From NCBI RefSeq assembly GCF_003012735.1, contig NZ_PXYI01000014.1, positions 29,576 to 93,575 on the forward strand: DNA of 64,000 nt, in the 5' to 3' direction. The notes under the pieces are model-generated. The model saw only the letters and a list, made by a program, of their open reading frames with translations, did no database searches and had not been told where the DNA came from. Source of the DNA: Allosphingosinicella deserti. Lineage in GTDB: Bacteria; Pseudomonadota; Alphaproteobacteria; Sphingomonadales; Sphingomonadaceae. Positions 45,445-55,692 of this stretch are shown piece after piece (the first letter of the stretch is position 1; every line of letters begins with the position of its first letter). The translations under genes and the position numbers were made by a program.

Positions 45445-45633
45445 ATGGCGAAGGGGACAGGGATCCAGCGATCGGGGGCGCGGGCCGGCCGCAGGCGTGA
45501 TCGGGCCGCATCCGTCCGGGATGCGAACCCGGAGCCTGGTCGCACCGCAACGGCAGCAGGCCCGGGAGAACCCGCTTACGTGTCCGACTTCACCGGCATC
45601 GCCTATGACGAACGCGGCGCACCGATCATCTGA
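45445..45633 (+). CDS. small basic protein, 62 residues, unknown
   Basis: The ATG is preceded by GGAGG 5 bases upstream, the strongest point in favour. The N-terminal half is Arg/Gly/Ala-rich and basic. The C-terminal end YVSDFTGIAYDERGAPII is less biased and looks like a conserved tail. No family is recognised. It lies between the SDR gene and the 4-epimerase on the same strand. The 200 bases upstream (45239-45444) hold no other gene. Confidence 0.55.
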   Translation: MAKGTGIQRSGARAGRRRDRAASVRDANPEPGRTATAAGPGEPAYVSDFTGIAYDERGAPII

Positions 45634-45753
45634 GCGCGCCGCCCCGCATCATTCTCGCCCTGGAACGCCGGCCGGCTCGATTGCCGGATTCCTTCCCCCC
45701 GGGCCGCCTGTCCTTCGGGTCGGCGGCGGCAGCGCGCAGCCAGAGGTGCTACG

Positions 45754-46803
45754 ATGGAACAAACGATAATGGTGACCGGCGCAGCCGGGTTCATCGGCTA
45801 CCATGTCGCAAACCACCTGATGGCGCGCGGCGACCGAGTCATCGGTATCGACAACATGAACGATTATTATCCAGTCTCCCTCAAACGGGATCGCGTGCGC
45901 GAGCTCGGCTTTCGTCATGGCGCGCGATTCGAGTTCCTGGAGACCGATTTCTCCGACTGGGAAGCGTTCGATCGAGAAGTATCGGATCGCCGGTTCGACG
46001 CTATCGTGCATCTCGGCGCGCAAGCGGGGGTGCGATACTCGATCTCCAACCCCCGCGCCTATGCGCAGTCAAACCTGGTCGGCCATCTCACTATCCTTGA
46101 ACTCGCGCGCGCGCGGCGCGTGCGCCATCTCGTCTACGCATCATCCTCGTCGGTCTATGGCGGCAATCAGAGCCTGCCGTTCCGGGTCGAGGATCGTGCG
46201 GATCATCCGCTCAGCCTCTACGCGGCGACCAAGAAGGCGGACGAGCTGCTGAGCGAGACCTACGCGCATCTCTACCGCATCCCGCTCACCGGGCTTCGCT
46301 TCTTCACAGTCTATGGGCCCTGGGGGCGGCCGGACATGGCCATGTGGCTGTTCACCAGCGCCATCCTCGAGGGCAGGGCCATCGACGTTTTCGGAGAGGG
46401 CGAGATGCGCCGCGACTTCACCTATATCGACGACATCGTCAGTGGGGTCATCGCGAGCCTCGACAATCCGCCGCCGGACGATGGACTGGAGAAAGCGGGC
46501 GGCAGCCGGGCTCCGCATCGCCTCTACAATATCGGCAACAATCGCTCGGAAGAACTGACGCGGATGATCGCCCTCATCGAGGAAAGCTGCGGACGCACGG
46601 CGGCGCGGCGCCTGATGCCGATCCAGCCGGGAGATGTTCGCGACACCTTCGCGGACATTAGTGCGATCGAACGCGATCTGGGCTATCGCCCGACAACGCC
46701 GATCGACGTCGGCATCCCGCGCTTCGTGACCTGGTTCAAGCTCTACCATCGCGACGCCGCCAGCCTTGCGCCGAAGGCCGTTCCGGCCGGCATCGGCCGC
46801 TGA
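45754..46803 (+). CDS. UDP-glucuronate 4-epimerase-like SDR
   Basis: A 349-residue epimerase. MVTGAAGFIGYHVANHLMAR, then IGIDNMNDYYPVSLKRDRV, is the characteristic start of UDP-glucuronate 4-epimerases, and the catalytic YAATKKADE carries Tyr-x3-Lys. FFTVYGPWGRPDMAMWLFT and RRDFTYIDDIVSGV complete the family signature. It would interconvert UDP-GlcA, made by Ugd here, and UDP-GalA. A GalA-containing polymer fits the pectate-lyase-like proteins. It is convergent with virB11, 40 bases away. Confidence 0.9.
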   Translation: MEQTIMVTGAAGFIGYHVANHLMARGDRVIGIDNMNDYYPVSLKRDRVRELGFRHGARFEFLETDFSDWEAFDREVSDRRFDAIVHLGAQAGVRYSISNPRAYAQSNLVGHLTILELARARRVRHLVYASSSSVYGGNQSLPFRVEDRADHPLSLYAATKKADELLSETYAHLYRIPLTGLRFFTVYGPWGRPDMAMWLFTSAILEGRAIDVFGEGEMRRDFTYIDDIVSGVIASLDNPPPDDGLEKAGGSRAPHRLYNIGNNRSEELTRMIALIEESCGRTAARRLMPIQPGDVRDTFADISAIERDLGYRPTTPIDVGIPRFVTWFKLYHRDAASLAPKAVPAGIGR

Positions 46804-46843
46804 AGCAAGGCCCTGACGCCGCCGTCGATCCCCCGCCTGCGGC

Positions 46844-47847
46844 TCAGGCAAGCGTATCGTTGAGCACGACCTGCGCGACATGCCGGCGGCCGCCCGCCCG
46901 GCTCAGCTGGACGAACAGATCTACCGTCCGCCGCACATAGAAATGCACGTCTTCCCGGCTGAGCCGCGTTCCTCCCTGGAGAACCAGAAGCGCGATCTGC
47001 TCGACGGCGCGCTCGGCGCTGTCGGCGTGGACGGTGGTCATCGATCCGGGGTGGCCGGTGTTGACCGCTCGGAGAAACGCATAGGCTTCGTCGCCGCGCA
47101 ATTCGCCGAGGATGATCCTGTCGGGGCGCATCCGCAGCGACGCCGCGACCAGGTCGTTGGTCGTAACTTCGCTTTCTCCAAGCCGGCTGCGTGCCGCGAC
47201 GAGGCCGACGGCATTGGCCTGCCGGATCTGGAGTTCCGGCGTGTCCTCGATGAAGATCAGGCGTTCCTCCGGCGGCACTTCGCGGAGCAGCGCGTTCAGG
47301 AACGTCGTCTTGCCGGTCGACGTGCCGCCGGAGATCAGGATGTTCTTCCGGCTTCGCACGGCTTCGCCGAGGACCCCGGCGATGTCGCCGAGCCGCAACC
47401 GGTCGTCCAGAGCGGTATCGACGCCGCCGGGCTCGAAGCCGGCCTGGACGCTGACGTCCTTGAGCGCGCCGGCCGCGACATAATCGGCAAGGGTGAGGTC
47501 GGTTGCGAGATGCTTCCGAATCGCAATCGCCAGGGAGCCGCGGGTGGCGGGCGGTGCCACGATCTGGACTCGCGCGCCGTCGGGCAAGGTCGCGGAGAGA
47601 AGCGGATGCTCGCGGCTGATCCCCTGATGCGACATTGCCGCAATCTGCCGGGCAAGGCGCCACAAGGTCGTGTCATCCAGCGTCGGAGCAGGCTTGGTCT
47701 CGACCGTTCCGGACGTCGTCTCCACCCAGATTTCACCGGGTGCGTTGATATAGATGTCGGTCACGTCGGGGCGTTCCAGGACGGACCTCAGCGGTTCGAG
47801 GTAGCTTTTCAGGTAAACGCCTGCGCCATCGCTTTGCGAAGAGGCTT

Positions 47848-47851
<4 letters not shown>
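46844..47851 (-). CDS. virB11: VirB11-type secretion ATPase
   Basis: A 335-residue hexameric traffic ATPase. Walker A is ISGGTSTGKTTFLNALLREV, the Asp box is IFIEDTPELQI, Walker B is RIILGELRGDEAYAFLRA, and the His box is NTGHPGSMTTVHADS. The N-terminal domain has DVTDIYINAPGEIWVET. It energises the type IV system from the cytoplasm. It is the last gene of the eight-gene operon; its start overlaps the virB10 stop by ATGA. Confidence 0.95.
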
Positions 47852-48962
<1,111 letters not shown>

Positions 48963-48963
<1 letters not shown>

Positions 48964-49661
48964 CAGCGTCGCCCTCTCGGGCGCACCCGCTCGGCACTGG
49001 CCGTCGCGCGGTCGATCCTGAACACGAGCTTCTCGTACACCGCATCGATCACGAACACGTCTTCGCGCATCATCCCGTTGACCAGGCTCTCGGTGCCGTT
49101 CCGCTCGGTCCCGTACACCGCCGGGATGGCGAGTCCGTCCCGCCACGAGAGATAGGTCCGAATGCCGTCGTCGCTGATTGCAACCGGCCTCAAGGCGCGG
49201 TCGCCTTCCAGCCGGTACCGCCCGGTCGCTGTCGCCGGACCGGGGGCCGCCGCCATCTCGTCGGCCGGGGCGGGATAGCGGAACCTGACGGAATAGGCCG
49301 TTTCCGGAGTCGGTTCCGCGAGCGCGACCAGGTCCATGAAATAGGATCGTGCGCTGGTGATCACGGTCATGTTGGTGACCACGCCGGCTTGCAGCGGCTT
49401 GATGAACAGCCGGTCACCGCGCCTGTTCGCGGTGACCTGCCAGGCTCCGCTCTCGCCTACCGCGACATTCTCGATCTGCTCGTCGGGGGCAAGCTCGACG
49501 GTGAGCTGATAGCCCAAAGCGGTCTCCAGCAGGACCACCTGGCCGTCGATGAAGTCGATGCTCTGCAGCCGCGGGTTGCCGTCATCGGGCTGCGGGCGGA
49601 CCTGCGCGGCCAGTGGTGCCGAGACGAAGGCGGTGATCAGCATGGCGGCGGCCAGTCTCAT
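48963..49661 (-). CDS. virB9: VirB9-type outer-membrane complex protein
   Basis: A 232-residue exported protein with the signal peptide MRLAAAMLITAFVSAPLAAQ. The N-terminal domain has QLTVELAPDEQIENVAVGES and NMTVITSARSYFMDL. The C-terminal domain has ALRPVAISDDGIRTYLSWRD and EDVFVIDAVYEKLVFRI. With VirB10 it forms the core complex. No VirB7 lipoprotein frame is found beside it, and the protein itself has no lipobox. Confidence 0.92.
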
Positions 49662-50479
49662 AGCTCCGGCCCGGAGCGATCCTCGCCAGCCGTGCCGGAC
49701 GGCGGCGGAGCAATCGCGGGCGGCGCCGGAACGGTGAGCGGCTGCGATCCGCGCGGATCGGCCGCCGGAGGCGGCGCAATCGGAAGCGTCTCGGCAGGCG
49801 GAAGCGCCTCGGCAGTGCGCCGGTATCGCAGGACCTGAAAACCGAGCGGATTGATGAAGCGGTCGGCGACCGGCATTGTCGCACTGGTGTAACGATGGCG
49901 GATGATCGCGGACCAGGCGCCCGTGAACCTCGCCCGGCCGCCGGCGTCGCGCTGCACGGTGTCGAATCGAACCATCGCAAGATGGGGGCCCAGCGACGAC
50001 ACGCTCTTCACCCGAGCCTCGATCGAGGCATTTCGGCCGTAACGCTGGAGCGGACTGTCCGGATTGTTGCCCTGCATCGCGGCCACATAGTCGCTCCGCG
50101 CGCGGTCGGCCGACCACAGGCCGACCTTGCGGTAATCTGCCTGGACCGTGTCGAGATCGAAGCTCTCCCGCGCCGTGACATATTGGGCAAGGAAGCTCTC
50201 GGTCAGAGCCGCGTCGCCGGTGATACGCTTCGTGCCGAGCGGATCGACCGACTGAACGAAGCCGGTGTGGCGGTCGACGAGAATGGTGTAGGGCACGACG
50301 GTTTTCAGCGGGGCGAGCACGATCAGGGCAATCGCCTCGGCGATCGCGATGACGGTGGCTGCGGCAGCGATCAGCCAGGCGTTTCGGATGAGGCGTCGGC
50401 GCTGATGCTCGATGTCGCGCGCCCAGGCGTCGGCGCGCTGATAATACGCTTCGCGTTTATCGTCGGGTTGCCCGCTCAT
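49658..50479 (-). CDS. virB8: VirB8-type assembly factor
   Basis: A 273-residue bitopic protein. The short cytoplasmic head is followed by one helix (AWLIAAAATVIAIAEAIALI) and the periplasmic VirB8 domain with VVPYTILVDRHTGFVQSV, FLAQYVTARESFDLDTVQAD and INPLGFQVLRYRRT. The C-terminal 40 residues are a proline-rich extension not usual in VirB8. It overlaps both neighbours by ATGA. Confidence 0.92.
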   Translation of the reverse strand: MSGQPDDKREAYYQRADAWARDIEHQRRRLIRNAWLIAAAATVIAIAEAIALIVLAPLKTVVPYTILVDRHTGFVQSVDPLGTKRITGDAALTESFLAQYVTARESFDLDTVQADYRKVGLWSADRARSDYVAAMQGNNPDSPLQRYGRNASIEARVKSVSSLGPHLAMVRFDTVQRDAGGRARFTGAWSAIIRHRYTSATMPVADRFINPLGFQVLRYRRTAEALPPAETLPIAPPPAADPRGSQPLTVPAPPAIAPPPSGTAGEDRSGPEL

Positions 50480-51750
50480 CGTCGTCTGTCCCGCTGATCC
50501 GCGGCCCCGGATACGCGGCCCCGCGTGCGTCGACGGCCGTCCGGCGTGAGCGGCGGAATGGCCGCCGCGGTCGCTCGTGCGCTGCGCGCCCCCTGAGTCT
50601 CGACGAGGCGGGTTCCAAGTTGCATCGCTTGGGGAGGGACGGCTGCGCTGTCGCGGCGTTGGGCGGCCATCATTGCGTCGGCGACGCTCACGGCCCGGCT
50701 TCGCATGTCGAGCGCCTCGGCCGCCTGCCGCTGCGGCGGCGTCGCGGTCGGGGCATCGGCGAACCTGTCGCTTCGCCTCCCCGCGTGCCGGTGGACACGC
50801 CGCGAGAACGGGAAACGAAGGCCGCTGGCCACCTTGGCGACCCCCGCGAGGGAAGCCAGCAAGGCGATCGAGAAGGAAGCCGTCGCGACAAGCAGCTCGA
50901 GTGGTGCCTCGGGAGCGGCGAGGCCTGCCCGCCTCCGGGTGACGAGGGCGGCAAGCCACGGCTCCAGCATGGCAAGCTCGATCCCGAGCAGGATCCCGAC
51001 CGCGAACATGCTGAGCGCCGCGCCCGCGAGTCCCCGGATCCAGCCTTCGAACAGGCCTCTCGTCCGCTCGAACAGGAGGAAGAGCGCAAACAGAGGCCCA
51101 AGGGCCAGAAGCAATCCCGCGAGGAGCCGCACCGCCGCGAATCCACCGATCGCCGAGACGAGGAACAGCGTTCTCGCCTGGCCGACAAGCCGGGCGTCCC
51201 GGGCCGGGATCCAGGGAGGCCGGTCCTGAAGCCGTTGCAGCCTTGCAAGCTCCTGCTGCTGTTGTGCCGGCGTCAGAACTCCAGTCGGCGCGACATTCGC
51301 TTCGGCCCAAGGGGGCCTGCCCGTTCCGATGATCATCAGCTCGGCAAGCAGCGTGTCGACGCCCTGGAGTCGGGCGATGAGGGCTCCCTCGGTCCCCGGT
51401 ATCCCCGACGGTCTCCCCACCGTCGAGGCGAGCTGGGCCGGGGCCCGCAGAGTGACGTCGTAGGCGAGCGTCCGGAACGCCGGCCAGCTGGTCGCAAGCG
51501 CGAGCGCGACTCCGATCTTGGCGGCTGCGACCACTCCTTCCCGCACATCGGGCGGGTCGCCGAACAGCAGGCGATAGCCGAACAGGGCGACGAAGATGGT
51601 GAGAACGGATGTGAGCACGAGCGAAGTCGCCGACCCCGGAGCCGCAAGTGTACGATATCCGTTTTCGCCCAGGCTTTGGGCGTAGCAGTCGACCGTCCAC
51701 AGGGCGCGGGTGAGAAATGCCTCTCCCGGAAGGAACGCAGGGCAGGTCAT
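50476..51750 (-). CDS. virB6: VirB6/TrbL-type polytopic membrane protein
   Basis: A 424-residue protein with about six hydrophobic segments, among them LVLTSVLTIFVALFGYRLLF, ALGPLFALFLLFERTRGLFE and GWIRGLAGAALSMFAVGILL. The WIRGL and R-x-x-LFEGW region is typical of VirB6. The C-terminal 100 residues are polar and Arg/Ala-rich. It would be the inner-membrane part of the channel. It overlaps virB4 and virB8 by four bases each. Confidence 0.85.
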   Translation of the reverse strand: MTCPAFLPGEAFLTRALWTVDCYAQSLGENGYRTLAAPGSATSLVLTSVLTIFVALFGYRLLFGDPPDVREGVVAAAKIGVALALATSWPAFRTLAYDVTLRAPAQLASTVGRPSGIPGTEGALIARLQGVDTLLAELMIIGTGRPPWAEANVAPTGVLTPAQQQQELARLQRLQDRPPWIPARDARLVGQARTLFLVSAIGGFAAVRLLAGLLLALGPLFALFLLFERTRGLFEGWIRGLAGAALSMFAVGILLGIELAMLEPWLAALVTRRRAGLAAPEAPLELLVATASFSIALLASLAGVAKVASGLRFPFSRRVHRHAGRRSDRFADAPTATPPQRQAAEALDMRSRAVSVADAMMAAQRRDSAAVPPQAMQLGTRLVETQGARSARATAAAIPPLTPDGRRRTRGRVSGAADQRDRRR

Positions 51751-54128
51751 CCCACGCGCTCCAGCAGGCGCGGAATCCAGGCGGCAGGATCGTCGCCGGT
51801 CTCCGAGCGGATTTCGTCGAGCAGGCGCACCGTGCGCTCCCGGCCGGACAGGATGGTGAGCAGATCCCGCTCGCCGGTGAGGTTCAGGCGAACGACGACG
51901 CTGTCGGTGCCGTGCTTGACGAGGAAGCTGTGCGCGCTGTCGGGGAGCGTGCGAACGAGTTCATATTCGTGATTGGTCAGGCCGAACCCCTCGACATAGT
52001 CGGAGGCGCGCGCCTTGGGATTGGCCATGAAGATCTGGGTCGCCGCCTGCTCGATGATCGCGCTTGCGATCCGGCTTTCGAGCGCGTCCTGGGCGCTCTG
52101 GGTGGCGAAGCCGACGATGCCGTTGCGCTTGCGGATCGTCTTTTCCCAGTCCTTTATCCGGCGGACGAACACCTCGTCGTCGAGCGCCTTCCAGCCCTCG
52201 TCGACGACGATGATCGCCGGCGATCCATCGAGCCGCTCCTCGACGCGGTGGAACAGGTACATCATCGCCGGCGTGCGGACCGCGGGATCGTCGAGGATCT
52301 GGGTCATGTCGAACCCGACCGACTCGGCCGTCAAATCGGTGAGATCCTGGACATTGTCGAACAGCCAGGCGCGCTCGCCGTCGCCCCACCAGGGCCGCAG
52401 CCGTGCCCACAGATCGGCGGAATGGGCACGGTGACCGCCGCGAAACAGTTCGGCGATGTTGCGCAGCCGGCGGTGGGCGGCGGGCTGGGCGAAACTGGCG
52501 TCGATCGCGTCCTTGATCTGCGCCATCTCGTCGACGTCGGCGCCTCCGGTGAGCACCGCTAGCCAGCCGATCAGGAACTGGCGGTTCGCGTTGCTGTCCT
52601 CGATCTGCAGCGGATTGAGTCCGGACGGCGTGCCGGGGCGCAGCAGATCATAGCGGCCGCCGATCGCGCGGATGAACAATTCAGCGCCGCGATCCTTGTC
52701 GAAGAAGATGATCCGCGGTCGGAACTTGCGCGCCTGGGCGAGCAGGAAGTTGAGCACCACCGTCTTGCCCGATCCGGATGGGCCGATGACGGTGAAATTG
52801 CCGAGATCGCCGTGGTGGAAGTTGAAGAAATAGGGCCCGGCCGCGGTCGTCTCTAGCAGGGTCACCGCGTCGCCCCAGTGATTGTCGGAGGCGCGGCCGA
52901 TCGGGAAGTTGTGAGCGCTCGCGAGCCCCGCGAAATTGGCCGAAGAAATCAGTGCGCGCCTGGCGACATAACCGAAATTGCCGGGAAACTGGGCCCAGAA
53001 GGCCGGCTCGAGCGCGATCTCCTCGCGCACCGCGATGAGGCCGAGATCGGCGAGGGACGCGAGCACTTCGGCGGTCGCGGTATCGACGGCGTCCGGAGTC
53101 TCCCCATGGACTCCGATGGTCATGTGATGCTCGCCGAACGTCGCCCGTCCCGCGGCGACATCGTCCTTGGCGCGCGAAAGGTCTGCGCGCAGGCTCACCG
53201 CCTCGTCCTCGGCCGAGCGCATCCGGCGAAGTGCCAGGTTCATGCCCGAAAGCGCGGCCTGGCGATCGACGAAGCCGAACGATTGCGAGATCGTCAGATC
53301 GTACGGGAGCCGGAGCAGGTCGTCGAGCATCCCGGCCTGGGTCTGGCCGGGATAATCCTTGATCGACACCATCGCCAGGAAGCTGCGCGGTGTCGGTCCC
53401 GCAGCGCCGAGCTCGATCGTCTCCTGGCCGAAGCTGATCCGGCGGTAGGGAAGATACTCGCCGATGTCCCGGGTCGGCAGCAGCACCGGCCGGGTCTCGG
53501 CGTTGAGCAGGGTGGACAGGAATTCGAGCGGCTCGGAGAAACTTCCGTTCCGGCCGCTCCGTATCGCCAGCAAGCGCGGCGCGTAGCTTCCAAGCGCCGC
53601 CAGCAACGCTTCGCGTGCGGTATCGAGCTGCCGCAGTTCGTATCCGGCGCTGCTCGCCGGATCCGCCGCGGCCCGGCCGAGAGTGCGCCGGATGCCGTCG
53701 AGGATGCCGACGCGGCCCTGCAGAGAACGCCGGACGAGGGTGAGATAGAGGTCGTTGACGTACAGCTGCTTGGTGGCAAGCCTGCTCTGCCATGCCGCGT
53801 TCAGGGCGCGCGAGAAGTCGTCGTCGAAGCCGGCGTCAAGCTCCGCCTCGACCCGGCGACGGACGATATGGTGATAAAGTGCAAAGCGGGACGAGCCGAT
53901 GGCCTGGAGCATGCCGTCGCGCAGACGCTTGCGGTAGTTGATCTCGTCGGTGTCCGCCGTCTCGAACAGGAAACCCCTGAGCTGGATCACCTGGAGGAGG
54001 AAGCCGTCGCGAGTCTCGATCGTTCGATCATCCACGTGGCGTGCATAAGGCAGGTGGTGGCCGACCGGCCGCTCGCGGTCTATCAGCCGGCGATCACGAG
54101 TCAGGGCCGGTAGGAGTTGCATCGCCAC
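51747..54128 (-). CDS. virB4: VirB4-type secretion ATPase
   Basis: A 793-residue CagE/TrbE/VirB family ATPase. The N-terminal domain reads LPALTRDRRLIDRERPVGHH and YARHVDDRTIETRDGFLLQV. The motor domain has FTVIGPSGSGKTVVLNFLLA (Walker A), IIFFDKDRGAELFIRAIGG, PAIIVVDEGWKAL (Walker B) and VGFATQSAQDALES. It powers pilus assembly and transfer. The GTG at 54128 gives a 28-base overlap with virB3; an ATG two codons later is the alternative. Confidence 0.95.
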   Translation of the reverse strand: MAMQLLPALTRDRRLIDRERPVGHHLPYARHVDDRTIETRDGFLLQVIQLRGFLFETADTDEINYRKRLRDGMLQAIGSSRFALYHHIVRRRVEAELDAGFDDDFSRALNAAWQSRLATKQLYVNDLYLTLVRRSLQGRVGILDGIRRTLGRAAADPASSAGYELRQLDTAREALLAALGSYAPRLLAIRSGRNGSFSEPLEFLSTLLNAETRPVLLPTRDIGEYLPYRRISFGQETIELGAAGPTPRSFLAMVSIKDYPGQTQAGMLDDLLRLPYDLTISQSFGFVDRQAALSGMNLALRRMRSAEDEAVSLRADLSRAKDDVAAGRATFGEHHMTIGVHGETPDAVDTATAEVLASLADLGLIAVREEIALEPAFWAQFPGNFGYVARRALISSANFAGLASAHNFPIGRASDNHWGDAVTLLETTAAGPYFFNFHHGDLGNFTVIGPSGSGKTVVLNFLLAQARKFRPRIIFFDKDRGAELFIRAIGGRYDLLRPGTPSGLNPLQIEDSNANRQFLIGWLAVLTGGADVDEMAQIKDAIDASFAQPAAHRRLRNIAELFRGGHRAHSADLWARLRPWWGDGERAWLFDNVQDLTDLTAESVGFDMTQILDDPAVRTPAMMYLFHRVEERLDGSPAIIVVDEGWKALDDEVFVRRIKDWEKTIRKRNGIVGFATQSAQDALESRIASAIIEQAATQIFMANPKARASDYVEGFGLTNHEYELVRTLPDSAHSFLVKHGTDSVVVRLNLTGERDLLTILSGRERTVRLLDEIRSETGDDPAAWIPRLLERVG

Positions 54129-54385
54129 AAGCGGTGGTTTTTCACGCGGGGGCAGCGGCGCACCTTCACGAGCCAGAGATCGAAGAAGCGCGGCTCGCCG
54201 ACGCAGAGCACGGCACCGACGCCGTGAACGAGCAGGGCGGTCAGCAAGACCCAGGCAGACCGGAAGATCAGGAACAGTTCCGTCGCGAGCACGGCATTCA
54301 CCACGAAGAAGCTGTAGGTTACGCCGGCAAACATCTGCGGCCTCGTCAGCGCCACGAACAGCGGATCATGGTCAAGCCGTTCCAC
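54101..54385 (-). CDS. virB3: VirB3-type protein
   Basis: A 94-residue inner-membrane protein. LDHDPLFVALTRPQMFAGV is the family start. Two hydrophobic stretches (YSFFVVNAVLATELFLIF and WVLLTALLVHGVGAVLCVG) and EPRFFDLWLVKVR follow. It works with VirB4 in pilus assembly. It is 3 bases after virB2 and overlaps the virB4 start. Confidence 0.9.
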   Translation of the reverse strand: MERLDHDPLFVALTRPQMFAGVTYSFFVVNAVLATELFLIFRSAWVLLTALLVHGVGAVLCVGEPRFFDLWLVKVRRCPRVKNHRLWRCNSYRP

Positions 54386-54388
54386 GGC

Positions 54389-54697
54389 TCAATTGCCGAG
54401 GCTTGCCGTGGACTGGATGCCGGCGACGATGCTCGCTGCCCCGAACAGGATGAAGCATCCGACGATCACCGTCGCCCCGTAACGCCAGTTCATTCGGCCG
54501 GTGAGCATCATGAAGCCGACGGTGGCGACGGCGATCACTGCGACGACCGTCGCGATGGTCCCGAGAAGTGTTCCCTGGAGCCATTGAACGGCGGCAACGA
54601 TCACCCCGGATCCTGCAGGGTCCGTCAGAGCGTCCTGCGCGCCGGCGCCGACAGGCGCGAGGGCTGCGAGAGAGGCGATGACGAAGTTGATCTTCAT
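54389..54697 (-). CDS. virB2: VirB2-type major pilin
   Basis: A 102-residue pilin precursor: signal peptide MKINFVIASLAALAPVGAGA, mature start QDALTDPAGSG, then two hydrophobic helices (GTIATVVAVIAVATVGFMML and GATVIVGCFILFGAASIVAG) joined by the short positive loop TGRMNWRY, which is diagnostic. An ATG at 54697 is chosen so that the signal peptide begins the protein; the frame extends upstream to 54745 without a better ribosome site. It is the first gene of the T4SS operon. Confidence 0.9.
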   Translation of the reverse strand: MKINFVIASLAALAPVGAGAQDALTDPAGSGVIVAAVQWLQGTLLGTIATVVAVIAVATVGFMMLTGRMNWRYGATVIVGCFILFGAASIVAGIQSTASLGN

Positions 54698-55011
54698 TGG
54701 CCTGGCGGGCACAAGCCTCCCCTTCCAAGACGGCATCGGCTGCAACCGAAGCAGCGCTCCGCGTTAGCAGAGATCGACGACGCATTGTCTGATCTCTCGG
54801 ACTGGGAGGGACGCTATTAAGGCTTACGCCTTTCGGACCGGCGGACCGTGCCCGCCCTGTGGTCCCGCGCGCGGAGTAATCGCCAAGGAGCAGCCGCCGC
54901 TTCGCTCTCTACGTCCAAAGAATTAGGGCCTTCCTCACCGGGGTCGCCGGAAGGTCCCGGCCTCGCGGGGACCATGGCGTCGGCTCGACATCTTCTGCTA
55001 TTCCCAGGTGC
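54698..55011. other. 314-base promoter region of the T4SS operon
   Basis: This lies between virB2 (leftward) and the small Cys-motif gene (rightward). An A/T-poor palindrome AGGCTTACGCCT-like element is near 54821, and a partial inverted repeat GGCCTTCC/GGAAGG lies near 54928-54955. Neither is clearly an operator, and no gene is supported. Confidence 0.35.
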
Positions 55012-55194
55012 ATGAAGTTGCTTTGCTTTCTGGGCCTTCACCGGCCGTCGACCTGCTCCATGACGAGACGTGGAGGGCACTTCGTCGCCCTTTGCGAGTC
55101 GTGCGCCCGGCCGCTCGAACGCGCAGCCGATGGAACATGGCGAGCATGCGATCCGCTGTATCGGGACTCGGATCGAAGCTTCCGGGCGAGGTGA
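55012..55194 (+). CDS. small Cys-motif protein, 60 residues
   Basis: The sequence begins MKLLCFLGLHRPSTCSMTRR and continues FVALCESCARPLERAADGTW, giving a CxxC pair that could bind zinc together with the N-terminal Cys/His. The pattern MxLLCxLGLHxP with a CxxC looks like a recurring sphingomonad small-protein type, as I recall; its function is unknown. AGG lies 4 bases before the ATG. It sits between the T4SS promoter and the end of mucR. Confidence 0.55.
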   Translation: MKLLCFLGLHRPSTCSMTRRGGHFVALCESCARPLERAADGTWRACDPLYRDSDRSFRAR

Positions 55195-55236
55195 ACGACT
55201 GGCCGCGTGACCGCTTGCCCGCGCGCCGCGGCCGGT

Positions 55237-55692
55237 TCACGCCGACGACGTGGCCTGCCGCGACGGGGCGCGCGCGACGCGGCGCTTGACAGGCTGGTAC
55301 CGGTCGGAGTCGGAGCCGAACCCGAACGCAAGCGCGATCTCCCGGCGGCGAACGGCGTAGTCCGGAGCGACCATCGGATAATCGGGCGCCAGCTGGTAAC
55401 GTTCCCGATACTGGGGCGGCGACAGGTGATGCTTGGTTCGCAGATGGCGCCGAAGCAGCTTGTGCCGCTCGCCGCACGCCATGCAGGTGAGGTGACCGGG
55501 CCGCAGGGACGCGCGTGCGGAGATAGCCGGGCGGCTCTCCGGAAGGGATGGGGCCGCCGGCATGTCGAGATCGCGCAACGCCGAGTGCACCAGCTGTACG
55601 AGGCTTGCCACGTCCGCCGGCGCCAGTTTGTTGTTCGACACATGCGCGGCAACGATATCGGCGGTGAGCTGCACCAGATCAGCATTTCCCAT
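55237..55692 (-). CDS. mucR: Ros/MucR family zinc-finger transcription regulator
   Basis: A 151-residue DNA-binding protein. The zinc finger is CMACGERHKLLRRHLRTKHH, with two Cys and the His pair, followed by LSPPQYRERYQLAPDYPMVA and PDYAVRRREIALAFG, the MucR C-terminal signature. The N-terminus (LVQLTADIVAAHVSNNKLAP) is the oligomerisation part. MucR/Ros proteins regulate exopolysaccharide, motility and other surface genes in alphaproteobacteria, so control of this EPS locus is a fair guess. GGAGGG lies 9 bases before the ATG. Confidence 0.93.
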   Translation of the reverse strand: MGNADLVQLTADIVAAHVSNNKLAPADVASLVQLVHSALRDLDMPAAPSLPESRPAISARASLRPGHLTCMACGERHKLLRRHLRTKHHLSPPQYRERYQLAPDYPMVAPDYAVRRREIALAFGFGSDSDRYQPVKRRVARAPSRQATSSA